Positions 35,523 through 47,135 of a stretch of 64,000 nucleotides of DNA are shown here, in pieces (positions within the stretch are counted from its first letter, which is position 1; the number at the start of each line of letters is the position of its first letter). Below the pieces are notes generated by a model. That model saw only the letters and a program-made list of their open reading frames with translations. It was not told the DNA's origin and searched no databases. Source of the DNA: Zhengitettix transpicula (lineage: Eukaryota; Arthropoda; Insecta; Orthoptera; Tetrigidae); assembly GCA_037074705.1 (NCBI GenBank), contig CM073590.1, positions 41,873,895 to 41,937,894 on the forward strand, read 5' to 3'. The position numbers and the translations under genes are program-made.

Positions 35523-38067
35523 GTAGGAAATCCCTACAGTGGATTTCAATTCGATATGTTCGTTGTTAAATAAATTAAATACTTATCGGATTAAACAAAT
35601 ATCATTAAATTTTATTGTATTTTGGTTCTCTGTGGATTTCAGTCTTTTTAATTAAGTGTTAAGGGCAAAAATAGCTTTTAATAATATCGTGAAATATATA
35701 TATATGAATTATGAAAACAATTCGAACAACTTATCAATTTAGAAATTGTACTATCTCAAACTTACAATTTGTGTGGTTTAACAACTAGCGTTGCCAAATT
35801 GACTGAAAATATACAGCTTTTTATAACGTAAATGCAACTAAAACTTTATGTAACTTGACTTCCATGGAACAAATTCTAAAGTTCATCTGTTATTTTAATA
35901 ATTATGTACGTATTATATAGAAAGACTAAGTATTTTTCTGCTGAATTTAATTTATAATCCGGCAAAGTAGCCTCCTTATTGCTATTGTGAGAGAATACAA
36001 AAACAAATAAAGCTTAATTCTTCAGTTGGAACAGACTTATCTGGGAAAATATACCAGAAATCTTTTAAGGAATAGTTTTATAATGATATAAAGTAAAATA
36101 CTTAAATTTGACGTTTAATGCACATGGAGCACACATTTTATTTAAAAAATACTGCACTAGTTTTCATTGTTTGACTCGTAGAATGCATAAACGGAAAGAG
36201 CAGAGATTGGTAAAGGAATGTTGAATATTTTAGACGATTATATTAAGCCGTTGGAGAATAAAACCAAGAAAATAATAGAACGGGAAAATGCTGTTTAACA
36301 GTAAAACGATTTTTTTTATTCCTTGGTGATTTATTCCGAGAATCTGCCATGTGACGCAATAGCCGCAAGTAGAAGCTCGCCATTTAGGTTCTCCAGATTT
36401 TCTTATACAAATCATACATGAAGGTAGAGTTTCCTTTCACAGATCTAAATGTAGATTTGAATCTATTTCAATTACTGTCATGAGTTCTCCAGCTGTCTTT
36501 CTTCTGTTTGACTATTCGTGTTCGCAGTTTGTATTTCATTTGCTTACCTTACTTCTCTCCTTCATACCACTGATAATGGAAAGCCCCGAAAACGTCTCTA
36601 GAAATGTCACAATACCATTATCAATTTATTATCCAGCCCGTAACAGTGTGCACCTGCTTCAGAAATTGGATATAACTCAGACAATGCAAGGTTGAGTCGA
36701 TCTTACATTTCATTACATTTAATGCAAACGAAAAATAGTAAAACGATTTGTTTTGTTTCCCTGGCGACTTCTTAGACTATCTGTAGTGTTATGCAATAGG
36801 GTGTAAACACTTAACAGAACTGAATGTAGTTGAAAGGGTATTCAACATATCGAATTGTTGTTCAATTATTCATAAATTTGCATTTTGTTTAATTTAAAAC
36901 CCATACGTTATTTTTAGTTGTTTTTTAAAAATGTTAAGGATTGTGGAAATGAGAAGGCATGGTTTCAAATTATTTGCACTGCGTTATGAATTTAATTTTG
37001 CAATTTGTTATAAATTATAATAGAATCGATATTAATTACTTCTGACGTGTTGTCAATTCAATTGTTTTTAGATGCCTGCCCCCCTCTCCCGCAAAAAAAA
37101 AGATTCGAGAAAAATGAGCTCAAAACGTGTTACATATTATATTAAGACCGAGGCTGATGAGTTTCCCCACATACTCATCATGGAACGATATAAACAGTCC
37201 ATCAGCAAGTATAAAATAGGATTACACGCTTTCCGGTTGCTTTAAAACCGCAAACACAGTAATTGCATACTTAAAATTTGATTAGCGTATTTTCATTGTA
37301 CAGAAACAATGGTACTGTTTTTAATTAACTAATCATAACCACACTGAATTCAAAGTAACATGAAAGCAGTAACGCACTTCGTGTATTTTAGAGATAGGTT
37401 GGCGTGAGCATATCAACTTAATTGTGGAAATAGAAGCCAACAGGTACAAGCGGTACACAACGTTTTGTGCTGTTCTTCTAGTTTATTACTTGTCATTATC
37501 TGAGCAATAATATTTAACAAAATTTTAATAATATCTGTGATAAATACCATATTGATTAAATAATTTATGAAATTAGAAGGGGCATCAATTTGTATTCATG
37601 AAATAAAGTATCATTTTCAAGTGTTACCCGAATTCTTACTAAATTCCTTTGATATTAGTCTTTTTTTTTGTCGTAAGATTTTCTTGTAGTTTCTTTTTGT
37701 ACTTTGAGATCGTAATCTCAATTTATCTCTTAATGTATTGACCACGCACTCGTAATAGATTCAATTCCTTCTGATTTTTAAAATTCATGTTATTTCGTTC
37801 CTCATATCATTTTATTAATTAGTTTGTTATTTACAAATACAACTAAACATACTGTCAAATATGAATTTAATTCATGTAGCAAACAATATCAGTCTTTCCA
37901 AAAGTATAGGTCGTTTTTGGAAGTCGTTTGGGTGACGAGTTATTTAAAATGCTCTCCCATTCTTCTGTAACTAATTTTCATTTTTTAAACCGTACATCCG
38001 TTTACCATACAAGTACTTCAACCTCTGAACAGACGCCGGATTTTTTTCTTTGCTTTACAACTGAGTC
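35523..38067. other. No gene recognised
   Basis: AT-rich sequence with poly-A and poly-T runs. A piece at 36945-36975 (GTGGAAATGAGAAGGCAT) weakly resembles the 31400/33470 repeat. Confidence 0.5.
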
Positions 38068-38133
38068 GCGTTGATTAAACACGATGTTACTTCGCCTCGT
38101 ACCATCTGCATCTGTTTGGTGTTTAATCAACGC
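38068..38133. repeat. Perfect 15-bp inverted repeat, 36-base loop
   Basis: GCGTTGATTAAACAC (38068-38082) is the exact reverse complement of GTGTTTAATCAACGC (38119-38133). The pairing suggests a hairpin RNA or a small foldback. No target duplication or known miniature-element end recognised. Confidence 0.8.
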
Positions 38134-38405
38134 CACCCGGTTGGAAGCCGAAGAACATCCCATAATGTTTTTATTTTGAAAAATTTCGTGATCAAAGAAC
38201 TAACTTTAGTTTTGTTAATGAACAGTCACATAAATATGCGCGCTATTCGCAGCAGACAATTTTTATTTTAGAAATATTGTTTGATTTTTGTGAGACCCGA
38301 CAGTTAAGATTCTTGATAATTATGAGTTTATTTCAGAATGTATTTAATGAATATTAAATTCGTTTTTTTGAAAATAATATTTAAGAGTGATATTCTACAT
38401 TATGG

Positions 38406-38728
38406 CCATGATTACACGTGGTAGCAATAGCAGGGTGAACATAAAAGAGGATTCGAATGGAAGAGCAAAGTAGCCTGGACTATAGTTTATGATCTTACCC
38501 GGCATCCGCATAAAGTGATGCAGGACAAACCCTAGAAAACCTGCATCAGATAGGTCGGACTTTTCGTACATGTCCCACTCTCTTCCGAAGACTGGATTGG
38601 GGTTTTCTGCGGTAACGTAGTATTCCCTTCTCCGTGCCTCGACCAGGTTAGGAGGCAGCTGGTCGAGTGTTCCAATAGGAACAGAGGACAACTTTTAACG
38701 TAAGCCCATGTACTGTGACCCTGCCTGA
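38406..38728 (-). repeat. Dispersed KLVEARRRE repeat, diverged copy
   Basis: Matches the 11708 copy through ACCCGGCATCCGC, CCTGCATCAGATAGGTCGG, TGTCCCACTCTCTTCCG, CATTCCCTTCTCCGTGCC-like text and GTTAGGAGGCAGCTGG. The minus strand carries an uninterrupted 98-codon frame (38395-38691) that starts MSSVPIGTLDQLPPNLVEAR. The same LPPxLVEARRRE run can be read in the copies at 11708 and 58449. The frame may be the remains of a transposon protein or may be fortuitous; I do not recognise a domain. Confidence 0.65.
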
Positions 38729-39700
38729 GGAGCCTCGGCTAGTGGCATCGCTTAGTTCAAAATTAGAGGGACATAGGTCTTTAGACTTGTACATTTGCGC
38801 TGAATGAAATGCACTCGTCTTCAGACGAGGAAATTTTTGGTAATTTTTTTTCCTATTTCCATCATATCTTCAGAACTTCAACTTCATTTTCTTTAGACTC
38901 CCACCTAGCCAATTTTTTCTGTTTCGCGTTTCAGGCCCTTTCCAACTTCTCCCTCCAACACAGACTATAAAAATCCTAAAAAAAACTATTATGCTTGAAA
39001 ACAAATATTTATTTGACGTTAATTGCATATAATTTGAAAAATATAGAAGACGAAAAAAATTTTCATTTTAATGACAAAATTGCGGAATATTATTGTTTCT
39101 ACACAGTCTTCGTAATTGAGTGATATAAACAACAATTTACTCGGAGAGTATTGTTTACTATGCCTAGTGAAGGAATAGTACGTACGGTATTTAACGATGG
39201 CATGCGCTAAGTGGTTGTCTTTCCGTGTATTATTAAACCTAATTTAACATAAAAAATTCGCGTCTGTTATGAAAGTTAATATTAAGAAAGATAGCCAAAA
39301 ATTTCATACAAAAGCTCGAATGGGCGTCGTGACTACGTTTGGATAGGCTTATCTATCTGAGTTTAAAATAGAAAAATACCTTGTTTATGCACAGAATTAT
39401 TATTTTTGAAGAACCGTAATACACAATGGTACTAATGTTTTTGTTGTATATGTTTAGTTCTGTTGTCAAAGTAAATAAGAAAATTATTTTGAAAACTCGA
39501 ATTTGTAGGATTGCAGAACTAAACTTCACGTTCTCATATAAATATGCAGGTATTCGATTACACAAATATTTGTTACTCACGCTAAAACTAAATTTGTAAC
39601 AAAATTTGCAACAAAAATTATCAATAGGCTGAAAAAATGTTATTATTGTCGATCATCTGTAAATTCTGGTCGCTGATTTAAAATAAAGCTTTTCTGATTT
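38729..39700. other. No recognisable feature
   Basis: AT-rich; a minus-strand frame of 75 codons at 39353-39580 has no motif. Confidence 0.5.
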
Positions 39701-39837
39701 AAAACAAACAGATTTTCCAACCTGGATGATGCAGCCAATGTTAGTGTCTGATGTTTCTGTTCAGTACCTAGAACTCTCAGTAATGCAAAATCATGAGTCA
39801 GCTGAAAGGAGTGTCCGCATGGCTTTCTGATGAGACA

Positions 39838-40023
39838 GAAATTTAATACCCAAAGTCAACCAAATTTGCAAGAGAGCTATTATTACCGTCTTCATCTTCT
39901 TATTTAGCTGAGCTGAATGTGGATTTAGTGTCGTAACGGGGAGACGAGAGACTGATGCTGACTAAATTTGAGCCCAATATAAAATCTTTCTTCAGCAAGC
40001 ATCCAGCGCAAGGGTCTCGCTGA
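39838..40023 (+). pseudogene. hAT-family transposase C-terminal remnant
   Basis: One frame across 39838-40023 reads YPKSTKFARELLLPSSSSYL, then AELNVDLVS, stop, RGDERLMLTKFEPNIKSFF and SKHPAQGSR, stop. This is the C-terminal dimerisation region of ZBED/SCAND3-like hAT transposases. In that group a (F/L)PSSYLxExGFS motif is followed by a run of about 20 residues and then RxDLRLxLTxxEPxIxxL ending near Q.S. The about 20 residues between the two motifs are deleted here and there are two internal stops, so the copy is dead. Just upstream (39720-39835) frames with EL..Q.....A fit the preceding part weakly. No terminal inverted repeats found. Confidence 0.65.
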
Positions 40024-42773
40024 TCCAGTAGTGACCTTACATTGAATGTTGCAGTTATTGAAAATTTAAATAACGATTACTAAAATCTTATAGAAAAATC
40101 TTTCATATCTGTTATTTTGTACTAGATTTTCGTTAACGGTTATAAGCTGTGCCAATAACAGTCAATTCGGGCGCAACGTGTGGGCAATCCGCACGTTAAT
40201 AATTTTTGTCAAATTAAAAGTTTTGGTAAACGTAACATACATACACCTGAAGGGGTCCCAATTAGGGTGTTGAGTATTAAAAGTTTTTCTGACTAAAAGG
40301 CTGTTATTTATATTAAATTTTAGTTGTCTATTACATGTTTTGAAAATTATTTATCGTTTTATTCTTAATAATCTGCTAGTAATTTCTTTCTAAAACCTGT
40401 CATTTTTGTCCTGAAACAGGTTTTAATTAGGCTTCTTTAAGGAAGAATTCAATTTTTGAATATAAAAAAATATGCATTTTACATAGGGGTGCATTAGAAA
40501 GACTTTTGTGGGGGGGAGGCATAGTAAAAATAACACTGCTCTATAGATTAGAAGTTTAGACGATTGGGCGATGCAGATATTTCTAAAAATGAATTTTTGA
40601 ATCATATTTTGTGAAAGACACTATTATCTGCTAATTTCAGGTAGAAAAGAAACTAGGAAAGCAAATGTTTCTGTAAAGTATTCTCTCAATATCAAAACGG
40701 GCATTGACGTGTTAGGTAATATTTTAATCCATGACATGTAATCTTCCATCTCTTTTGCACTATTTATCTTCGTTGTTTAATCTGTTTTTATAATCTTTGA
40801 CTCAGCTATCATATTTGTACATTTATATTTACAATTTTATAATTTGAAGGTCCACATTAAGACTTAAACAAGTTAACTTAATGAAATTGTAATTATTAAT
40901 TGTCTGTTCGTGCTACATTACTAATTGAAACTATATCATTCTTGTATAACTATTGTTCACATCGTCGGACCGTGGCCACCAAGTTGATACGAACAGCTTT
41001 AATAGATTGCGATGTTCAAAAGCAAGGTGTGCTGTATGAAAAGAGGATGCCGATTTGAATGTGAGATTACTACGGGGCAAAGAATTCATTAAAGTTGATC
41101 ATTTTTCCATGTGGTGTGACACATTTTTGAGTTACGTATGTGCGTCAATAATTGGAAACGTCTGTTAAGCCAAAATCGACATGAATTCCTCTAGTTTCTT
41201 AATCATGTTAAGGAATACTCTGTTGCGTCGTTGTTTTGCAGATGTCACTTAATATTTGCACTCTAACTAAAAATACTATTATAATAGTGTAGAATTCCGC
41301 AGTCCACAGTAAAATTCGCTCTTGGCAACGAGTGAGAAGGCTCTGAGACTATTACTACTTATCTGGTATGCAATTTAATTATTTCTAAGCCAATAAGTGT
41401 TACATTGTTCGTCTGGTTGGAAATGGGTATTTATCAATATATATTCTATGCTACCACTACTAAATACGCTTACAATTATGCCGAATTACTTACGTAACCT
41501 TTGTGTAACCCATAGTGTCCGCAACTTTCGGAGAATGCTTCAAGTCTGCACTTCATGTGTTTCTAACTAACCTCAAATCAGAAACAATTTAGAGAATGTT
41601 TCTTTCTATTATTATCAATTTATCAAGGAAAAGGGTTTTAATCCGTTTTGCAGGTTATTCCTCTGTATCAAAACAGATCTTCCAATTTTTTTTACATTGG
41701 GTGAACTATTTTTTTGTCCACCACTAATCTGTCCATCGTGCCAAAGTGAAGTATAAAAACATAAAAAAATGAATTAACTTTTCCGTTTTAATTTCCTAGG
41801 GCTCTGCGAATGACATCAAGTGTTCGAAGTAACTGTTTGGGTTGTAGAAACAACCTACACGCCGTTGGACGTAACTCGCGCGCTACACCAAAACGATCGC
41901 TGACCTCTCTCCTAATGCATGTACTATCGAACAATATTTTAACACAGTAGTACTTGGAATATAAAACCTGTATTGAGTGTCCATATAATTAATAACAGCG
42001 TAAATAGCGGCAGCAATTTAACTAGCTGTTAACCAACCATCCATAGAATCTACACAAAGACCGATTGGATCCAGTTGACTGGAGAGTTGGCAGGATATTA
42101 TATTTGTGCTTGGCGTGTGGTAATGTGCCCACGGCGTGGTGACCTGACGTAAGCCGAGGCTCGTAGTCGCCTCTCTGGGGTACTGACGCTGCCGCGTCGT
42201 CGCTCCTTTGGAGTTATGTGATGGCTACAGTCACAAGCGTAACCCATGAAAGATTTATGCAAGAACCAGAGAATGTCTTCGTAATAGCCACTAAACTATG
42301 GAGCAGCTATAGAAGCAATTATAGCTATAACAATTACAATAATAATGATGATTGCTAAACCATGTTTCTTAAACATGTGAGTCTTTCTCTCATGGTATTG
42401 TGGGAGTATCAAAATGCTTAGAATAGCCAATGAATTTTTTTAAAAAAGTAATAATCAATTTGTGGTTTCCCTGAATTAATGGTGTTTGTTTAAATAACAT
42501 CTGGCGATCCGCTCTGTCGTCCTGTGATCGCCTCTGTTCTCCAAGCCCTCTGTTGTACAAAAACATCGGAAAATCAAATTTTATAATTTAATTTATTTTT
42601 GTCATATATCCAAATTCAAAAAGAAAACTATTCCACAAATACAATCGTTCTCCAACAATCAGGCGAAGAAGACTCCTTTAACAACAATCTCTTCTCCCCA
42701 AGGGATAACCTTTTCGCCAGTGATAATTATTAAGTCTCTCAAAGAAATATACTATTTCAAAGAGTATTCATTA
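40024..42773. other. No gene recognised
   Basis: AT-rich. Patches at 41820-41940 and 42060-42250 are distinctly richer in GC and CpG than the surroundings but show no open frame or motif. A patch at 42505-42545 resembles 1890-1930. Confidence 0.5.
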
Positions 42774-42795
42774 AATATATATATATATATATATA
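42774..42795. repeat. (AT)n microsatellite
   Basis: About eleven AT dinucleotides, followed directly by sequence unlike the left flank. Confidence 0.9.
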
Positions 42796-43083
42796 GTGGT
42801 AATTAAAAGGAAATTAATTAAACAAAAATTTGGCCTCTCATTGTTAGCGGCATAAAACACACAAGTCGTACACAATAATGTGGCAAGAATGCAATGTTTG
42901 TGGGTATTGTAGAGGGTGGTTCGCTAGACGCGCAGAGAGCAGAGTCTGTGGGGAGGCGAGCTCCAGTAAAGTTTTCGTGGAAATTAGCAGTGGACAGGCG
43001 AAAAGTATAACATCCAGAAAGTGTCTGGATAAAACAGTTAGAACATTTTTACAAGTTGCAGTCTGTGAGATAACTACGTAAAA
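42796..43083 (+). other. GC-richer patch with short ORF, nature unknown
   Basis: A frame of 67 codons (42878-43081) is rich in Cys, Arg and Ser, with C..C.YC spacing near its start. The block starts right after an (AT)n tract. Its first 50 bases (GTGGTAATTAAAAGG, then CTCATTGTTAGCGG) loosely resemble the block after the (AT)n tract at 63778 (GTAGTAATTGGTAAAT, then CTCATTATTGGTGG). That might mean two related LTR-type insertions. No other end was found, so this is a weak inference. Confidence 0.25.
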
Positions 43084-43838
43084 TTCAACGCTAAATATTT
43101 ATATTGTTGAGTCTAAATTATAATATTCTCGATGCAGACCATTTCTTCAAATTTGGAAGCCCAGGTAACTGCATTCAGCAGTTAATCTTCCGAACGAGCT
43201 AATAGGATTTCTTAAACGAATAGTGAACTAACTATTTGCAAAACTAAAAGTATTGATTAGAGTCGGTGTAAAAAATGGCCTTTTTATAAAGTGTAATAAG
43301 TGTGTGTGTGCGCGAACAAGACAATTTCCTTGTTTACCAGAGACAGTAAGGTAAAATTCCACAGAATTACTATCTGTAAACTCATAAGTAAAGATATTAT
43401 TGTCAGATTTCGGATTTCGTTCAGAATGTAAAGTTCATATTTTATGTTTTTGCATTGTAATAATCTATTGATGAATTGAGTCCATGATAGCTTGATAAAA
43501 TTTAATTTTTAACAAGTATTTCTTTATTAAAGGCCCAGTAAACGACCCTGAGAAAAAGTCATTTTATTGTAAAAGATTAATTGATAATGTAAATTGAAAT
43601 TTATTTGCATTAATAACTTTTGTAAATTATAATTGTTTGCAATTAATAAATGTTAATTGTTTGTTTAAATTGATTTTTCATTCTTTATTGGACGTAAAAT
43701 TCTACAAATAGACGCTTAACGTGAGGCATTGTTTTTAACTTAATTGCCTTTCATTTGTGATTACTACAAATTGGTCTTCAACGTGTGGTTTTCTTTGTCA
43801 AGTAAGTTGAATAATTGTAGTGTAAAATGCAAATTATT

Positions 43839-43841
<3 letters not shown>
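43084..43841. other. No recognisable feature
   Basis: AT-rich; no open frame or repeat supported. Confidence 0.55.

Positions 43842-43875
<34 letters not shown>
43842..43875. repeat. (AT)n microsatellite, left of solo LTR
   Basis: Alternating AT tract preceded by TTACA, just as the tract at 44732 is preceded by TTACA. Confidence 0.95.
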
Positions 43876-43878
<3 letters not shown>

Positions 43879-44728
43879 GTCAGAACAGTCTAGTCAGTCA
43901 CTATTGCGCTGCGCAAATTAAATCTGTTTTAATTTTTTTTTCGTGCGTTCTACTATTTCTCAGGTATTTTATTTGTTTACTGTTGACTGGTGTGCGTGGT
44001 GCGGTGCGCCACTGCGTGTATTATGATACTGGGGCAATAGGACCTGTAGGTTGTGCCCGATTCGGACCCACGTGGCCGAATCACCCGATTCGGCGACCAA
44101 TGAACGGGGCCCCAAGGCGAGCTGGCAAGTGACCCCAAGAAGTAAAGGAGAATATAGCGAGAGACCTTGGAGTGAACGTTGGTGTTTGGATTGCTGTTAG
44201 AGAAACCGCCACTGTACCTCGCCGCTGCCGACCTGATCCCGGCTCTGTCGGACAACCCAAGGAGAAGCTGCCAGGACCCTACAGCCCGCCTACGATCATC
44301 CCCGGTCGTACGAGCTACAGCCAGGGAGGCCGGAAGACGTCGCTGCGCCGGGTCATCCCGGACGCCTGCTGTCAGCGTGTTGGCGACCCTCGCCAGTTAG
44401 CAACGCGTTATCCCACCATGAGCCAGTGAATGCAGAGAGACAGACGTAACGTAGTAATTTAACGACTTGTTTTGTACTAGTGCTGAAACTAGCCGTTCCT
44501 TGATTTCATTTTTGTAACATAATTGCCTTTGGCAAAGTTAAATTGTACTCTGCTGGTTGATGAAAATTATAAATTGTAAAGTATCCAGTGTCCCGAATTT
44601 TATTTACCGCACAGTCGAATCTGGTCACGTTCCTCAACGGTTTTCCTCAGTGATCCCCAACCACATCACTTATAAATTTTGCTTTGCCCTCTGTTTTGGT
44701 CGAGGCATTGCGTATTCGATTCCACGTT

Positions 44729-44731
<3 letters not shown>
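43876..44731. mobile_element. Probable solo LTR inserted in an (AT)n tract
   Basis: A block of about 856 bp, strikingly richer in GC than its surroundings (43990-44430), begins TGTGTCAGAACAG and ends CCACGTTACA. These are TGT...ACA termini as expected of an LTR. Both sides are alternating AT (43842-43875 and 44732-44773), so a 4-6 bp target duplication of ATAT would be hidden in the tract. Integration into ATAT-type targets is established for several Gypsy-group insect retrotransposons. There is no gag or pol coding sequence, primer-binding site or second LTR, which fits a solo LTR left by recombination. Overlapping frames of 73 to 101 codons in it lack motifs. A host CpG-rich regulatory region or exon flanked by chance microsatellites is the main alternative. 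Confidence 0.5.

Positions 44732-44773
<42 letters not shown>
44732..44773. repeat. (AT)n microsatellite, right of solo LTR
   Basis: About twenty AT dinucleotides directly after the ACA end of the presumed LTR. Confidence 0.95.
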
Positions 44774-44775
<2 letters not shown>

Positions 44776-46106
44776 CTTGTGGCGGCCATGTTACAGTAAT
44801 ATGCGTAATACGGCCACCATGTATCGTGGAAAATATACACTTCAATTGTGAATTCAATGAAACTAGCAAAAGCAGTCAAAGAACATAAGAGACTATGAGA
44901 GCAGTAGTGGATTAACCAACATTGTTATATTGTCGACATTCTATTGTCGACACGAAAGGAGAAACTTTTATCGATGCAGTGCTATATCAACATAAGTGTC
45001 GAGTGTCTCTTCTAACTGAGGCTACAGTTTTTTTTCCCCGGGAGTTATATAAGTTCTTTTATTTGTCTTGAAGGAAGGTTGGCAGACTCCGCGCATTGCT
45101 ATCTCAGTTACAAAATAATTTGTCTGTGTCATTTGTAATTCAGGATTTTCATATTTCTGCTCTACTGACACAATATAACCTTGTATTTCACATGTACATG
45201 AGACTAAAAGAGAAACAGAGACCTAACCCACTAGCATACATAATTGACAAATAAACTTTCTGGGCAACATTTTTTTATATTTTTGGTTTTGACGGCATTG
45301 TTTTGTTTTTTGCAAATTTGATTTTCAGTGATTTATTCAAGTTTGTCTTGTAAATCTTAAATCTGAAAATTTCAAATTAACGGAACCAATGTTGATTAGT
45401 GCACTACTTCTCTCACAGCACATCATGTTCTCTGACTGCTAGTTCCATTGAATTCATAATTGAAGTGTATTTTTTCCAAGACATCGATGAAATTTTAAGG
45501 AAATATGAGGTCTCGCCGAATTTCCAAATTTTGTTTCTAATTCTTGACATGCTTTCAAAGCTGACTCTTCTAAGCCCAATGTGATGTTGTTAATTTATCA
45601 TTCAAATTAGCAACTGCCTGTTTTATATGGATTAACGTGCTACAATTAGTTAAAATATAAAATAAAAGTTGATATTCATATTAGTTACGTAAAGAAAACT
45701 TAATTTAAAGTCGTTTAAATCATAAGCTGTAAGCACCATTCCAAGTGTATTTTGAAATCGGGAGTCACTCTGCTCAGAAATGAACAAGTTATGGGTTAAA
45801 AGGTCTAATAATAATATTCAAAAGCCACATTTTGATAAATACAGTAAATCACATTAATATTTTCAGTGTTTCTTGTTCGTATTCAGGACGATTGATTTTC
45901 CAAATTGCGTTGTTCGGCCAGTGCCAATCCCCTTGCAATGCTCAGCCATTTCAGGTAGGGTTTGCATGGGTTCCCGCTTCCTTTTACGGTTTGGACTGTC
46001 AACAAATCTTTTATCCTGTCTTTGGCTAAGACCTTCAAAGGTCGCCCGTTACAGATGAACTTTTAGTTTTTTTTAGAGTAAACAGAAAACATTTGGAATG
46101 TTCAGA
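44774..46106. other. No gene recognised
   Basis: AT-rich. ATTGTCGACA occurs twice within 20 bases near 44930-44952. A pair of overlapping frames at 45832-46058 carry no motif. Confidence 0.5.
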
Positions 46107-46340
46107 GTGTAATTCTTTTTTTTTATTATTTATTAGACAAAACTTTAATCTTACGATTATTTGTTGTTACATAAAGTATTAGAGTATATACAATTAAAAT
46201 CCTGTACATAATTAACCTGGGAACGTGGCACTTAAGTTAATCCAGCAATTAACATAATTTTGCAATTTTTTTTTCATGTATTTTAATTTGGGTGTCTGAG
46301 GGACATACATTGTTGAGTTATGAGGGATCGCTGGTGAATT

Positions 46341-47135
46341 TCATGGGATGGGTGGAATGGGTTGGTGGGGTCTGCGGGTATGAGGATGGGGTGGGTTAGG
46401 AGGTGCCAGAGTGTTCTGGGGGAAGGATGAGGTCAATAGGGCGTTTTCTCTCAGGCAACGTGCGTGAATGGAATTGCTGAATCGTGGTGTTAGGATTAAT
46501 GAGGTTACGGATTTGGAGATTATTGAGTTGACTTGGGGAGGTTTAATGTTGTGGTGGATGATGGAATTTCTGAGGTACCAGGGAGAGATAGTGATGGTGC
46601 GAAGGATTATGTTTTGTTTAGTTTGAATTTTGGCTGAATGGGTTTTGGCTGTTGCTCCCCATATGGATGAGGCGTAGGACCAGGTGGGTTGAATTATGGA
46701 GAGATATAATAGGCGTTTTGTGCTGAGGGCGAGTGGGGATTTTCTGTTTAGGAGAGGATATAAAGTTCTGAATTTAAGGTTAATTGTAGAGAGCAGGTGT
46801 TTAATGTGGGGTTTCCAAGAGAGTTTTGAATCGAAGGTAAGTCCTAGATAGGTGGTTTCTGTTTTTGTGGGTATTTCGGCGTTGTTTAGATATAGGGGGA
46901 TGAGGGGAGGAGGATTTTTGGATAGTGTGACTGGGACGGTTATTGATTTTGTGGGATTTATGCTGATTCGCCATTGTTTGGACCAATGTTCTAGGTGGCT
47001 GAGCGCTGACCGAAGAGGTTGGATATTGGAGGTGAGTGAGGAGGTTTGGTAGGAGATGGCGATGTCGTCTGTGAAAATGATTGTGCTTGTGTTGTGGAAT
47101 ATCGTGGGAGAAGATGTTGTATAGGTAGGGGACAA
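46341..47135 (-). pseudogene. LINE reverse transcriptase, palm end and C-terminal tail
   Basis: An open frame of about 264 codons. Near its start STIIFTDDIAI is the FADD-type catalytic motif, with both aspartates kept and A changed to T. TTYLGLTFDSKLSWKPHI follows about 75 residues later, the thumb motif of Jockey-clade enzymes, and then SIIQPTWSYASSIWG, the RPxxxYGxxxW-like motif. The Pro-rich end (PNPPHPHTRRPHQP) precedes the stop. The first in-frame codons are not a real start: GVPQGSVI and the residues up to it lie in another frame just upstream (47135-47160), so a frameshift separates the two halves of the palm. No RNase H domain. Function in an intact copy would be target-primed reverse transcription of its own RNA. 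Confidence 0.85.

Noticed and set aside
43827..44429. Frames of 73 to 101 codons in the GC-rich block
   Set aside because: Open in several frames and both strands because of high GC; one begins inside an (AT)n tract. No Gag or other motif.
44557..44888. YIYIYI-rich frames
   Set aside because: Translation of an (AT)n microsatellite.
46801..47052. Frames on both strands inside the LINE
   Set aside because: Shadows of the reverse transcriptase frame.
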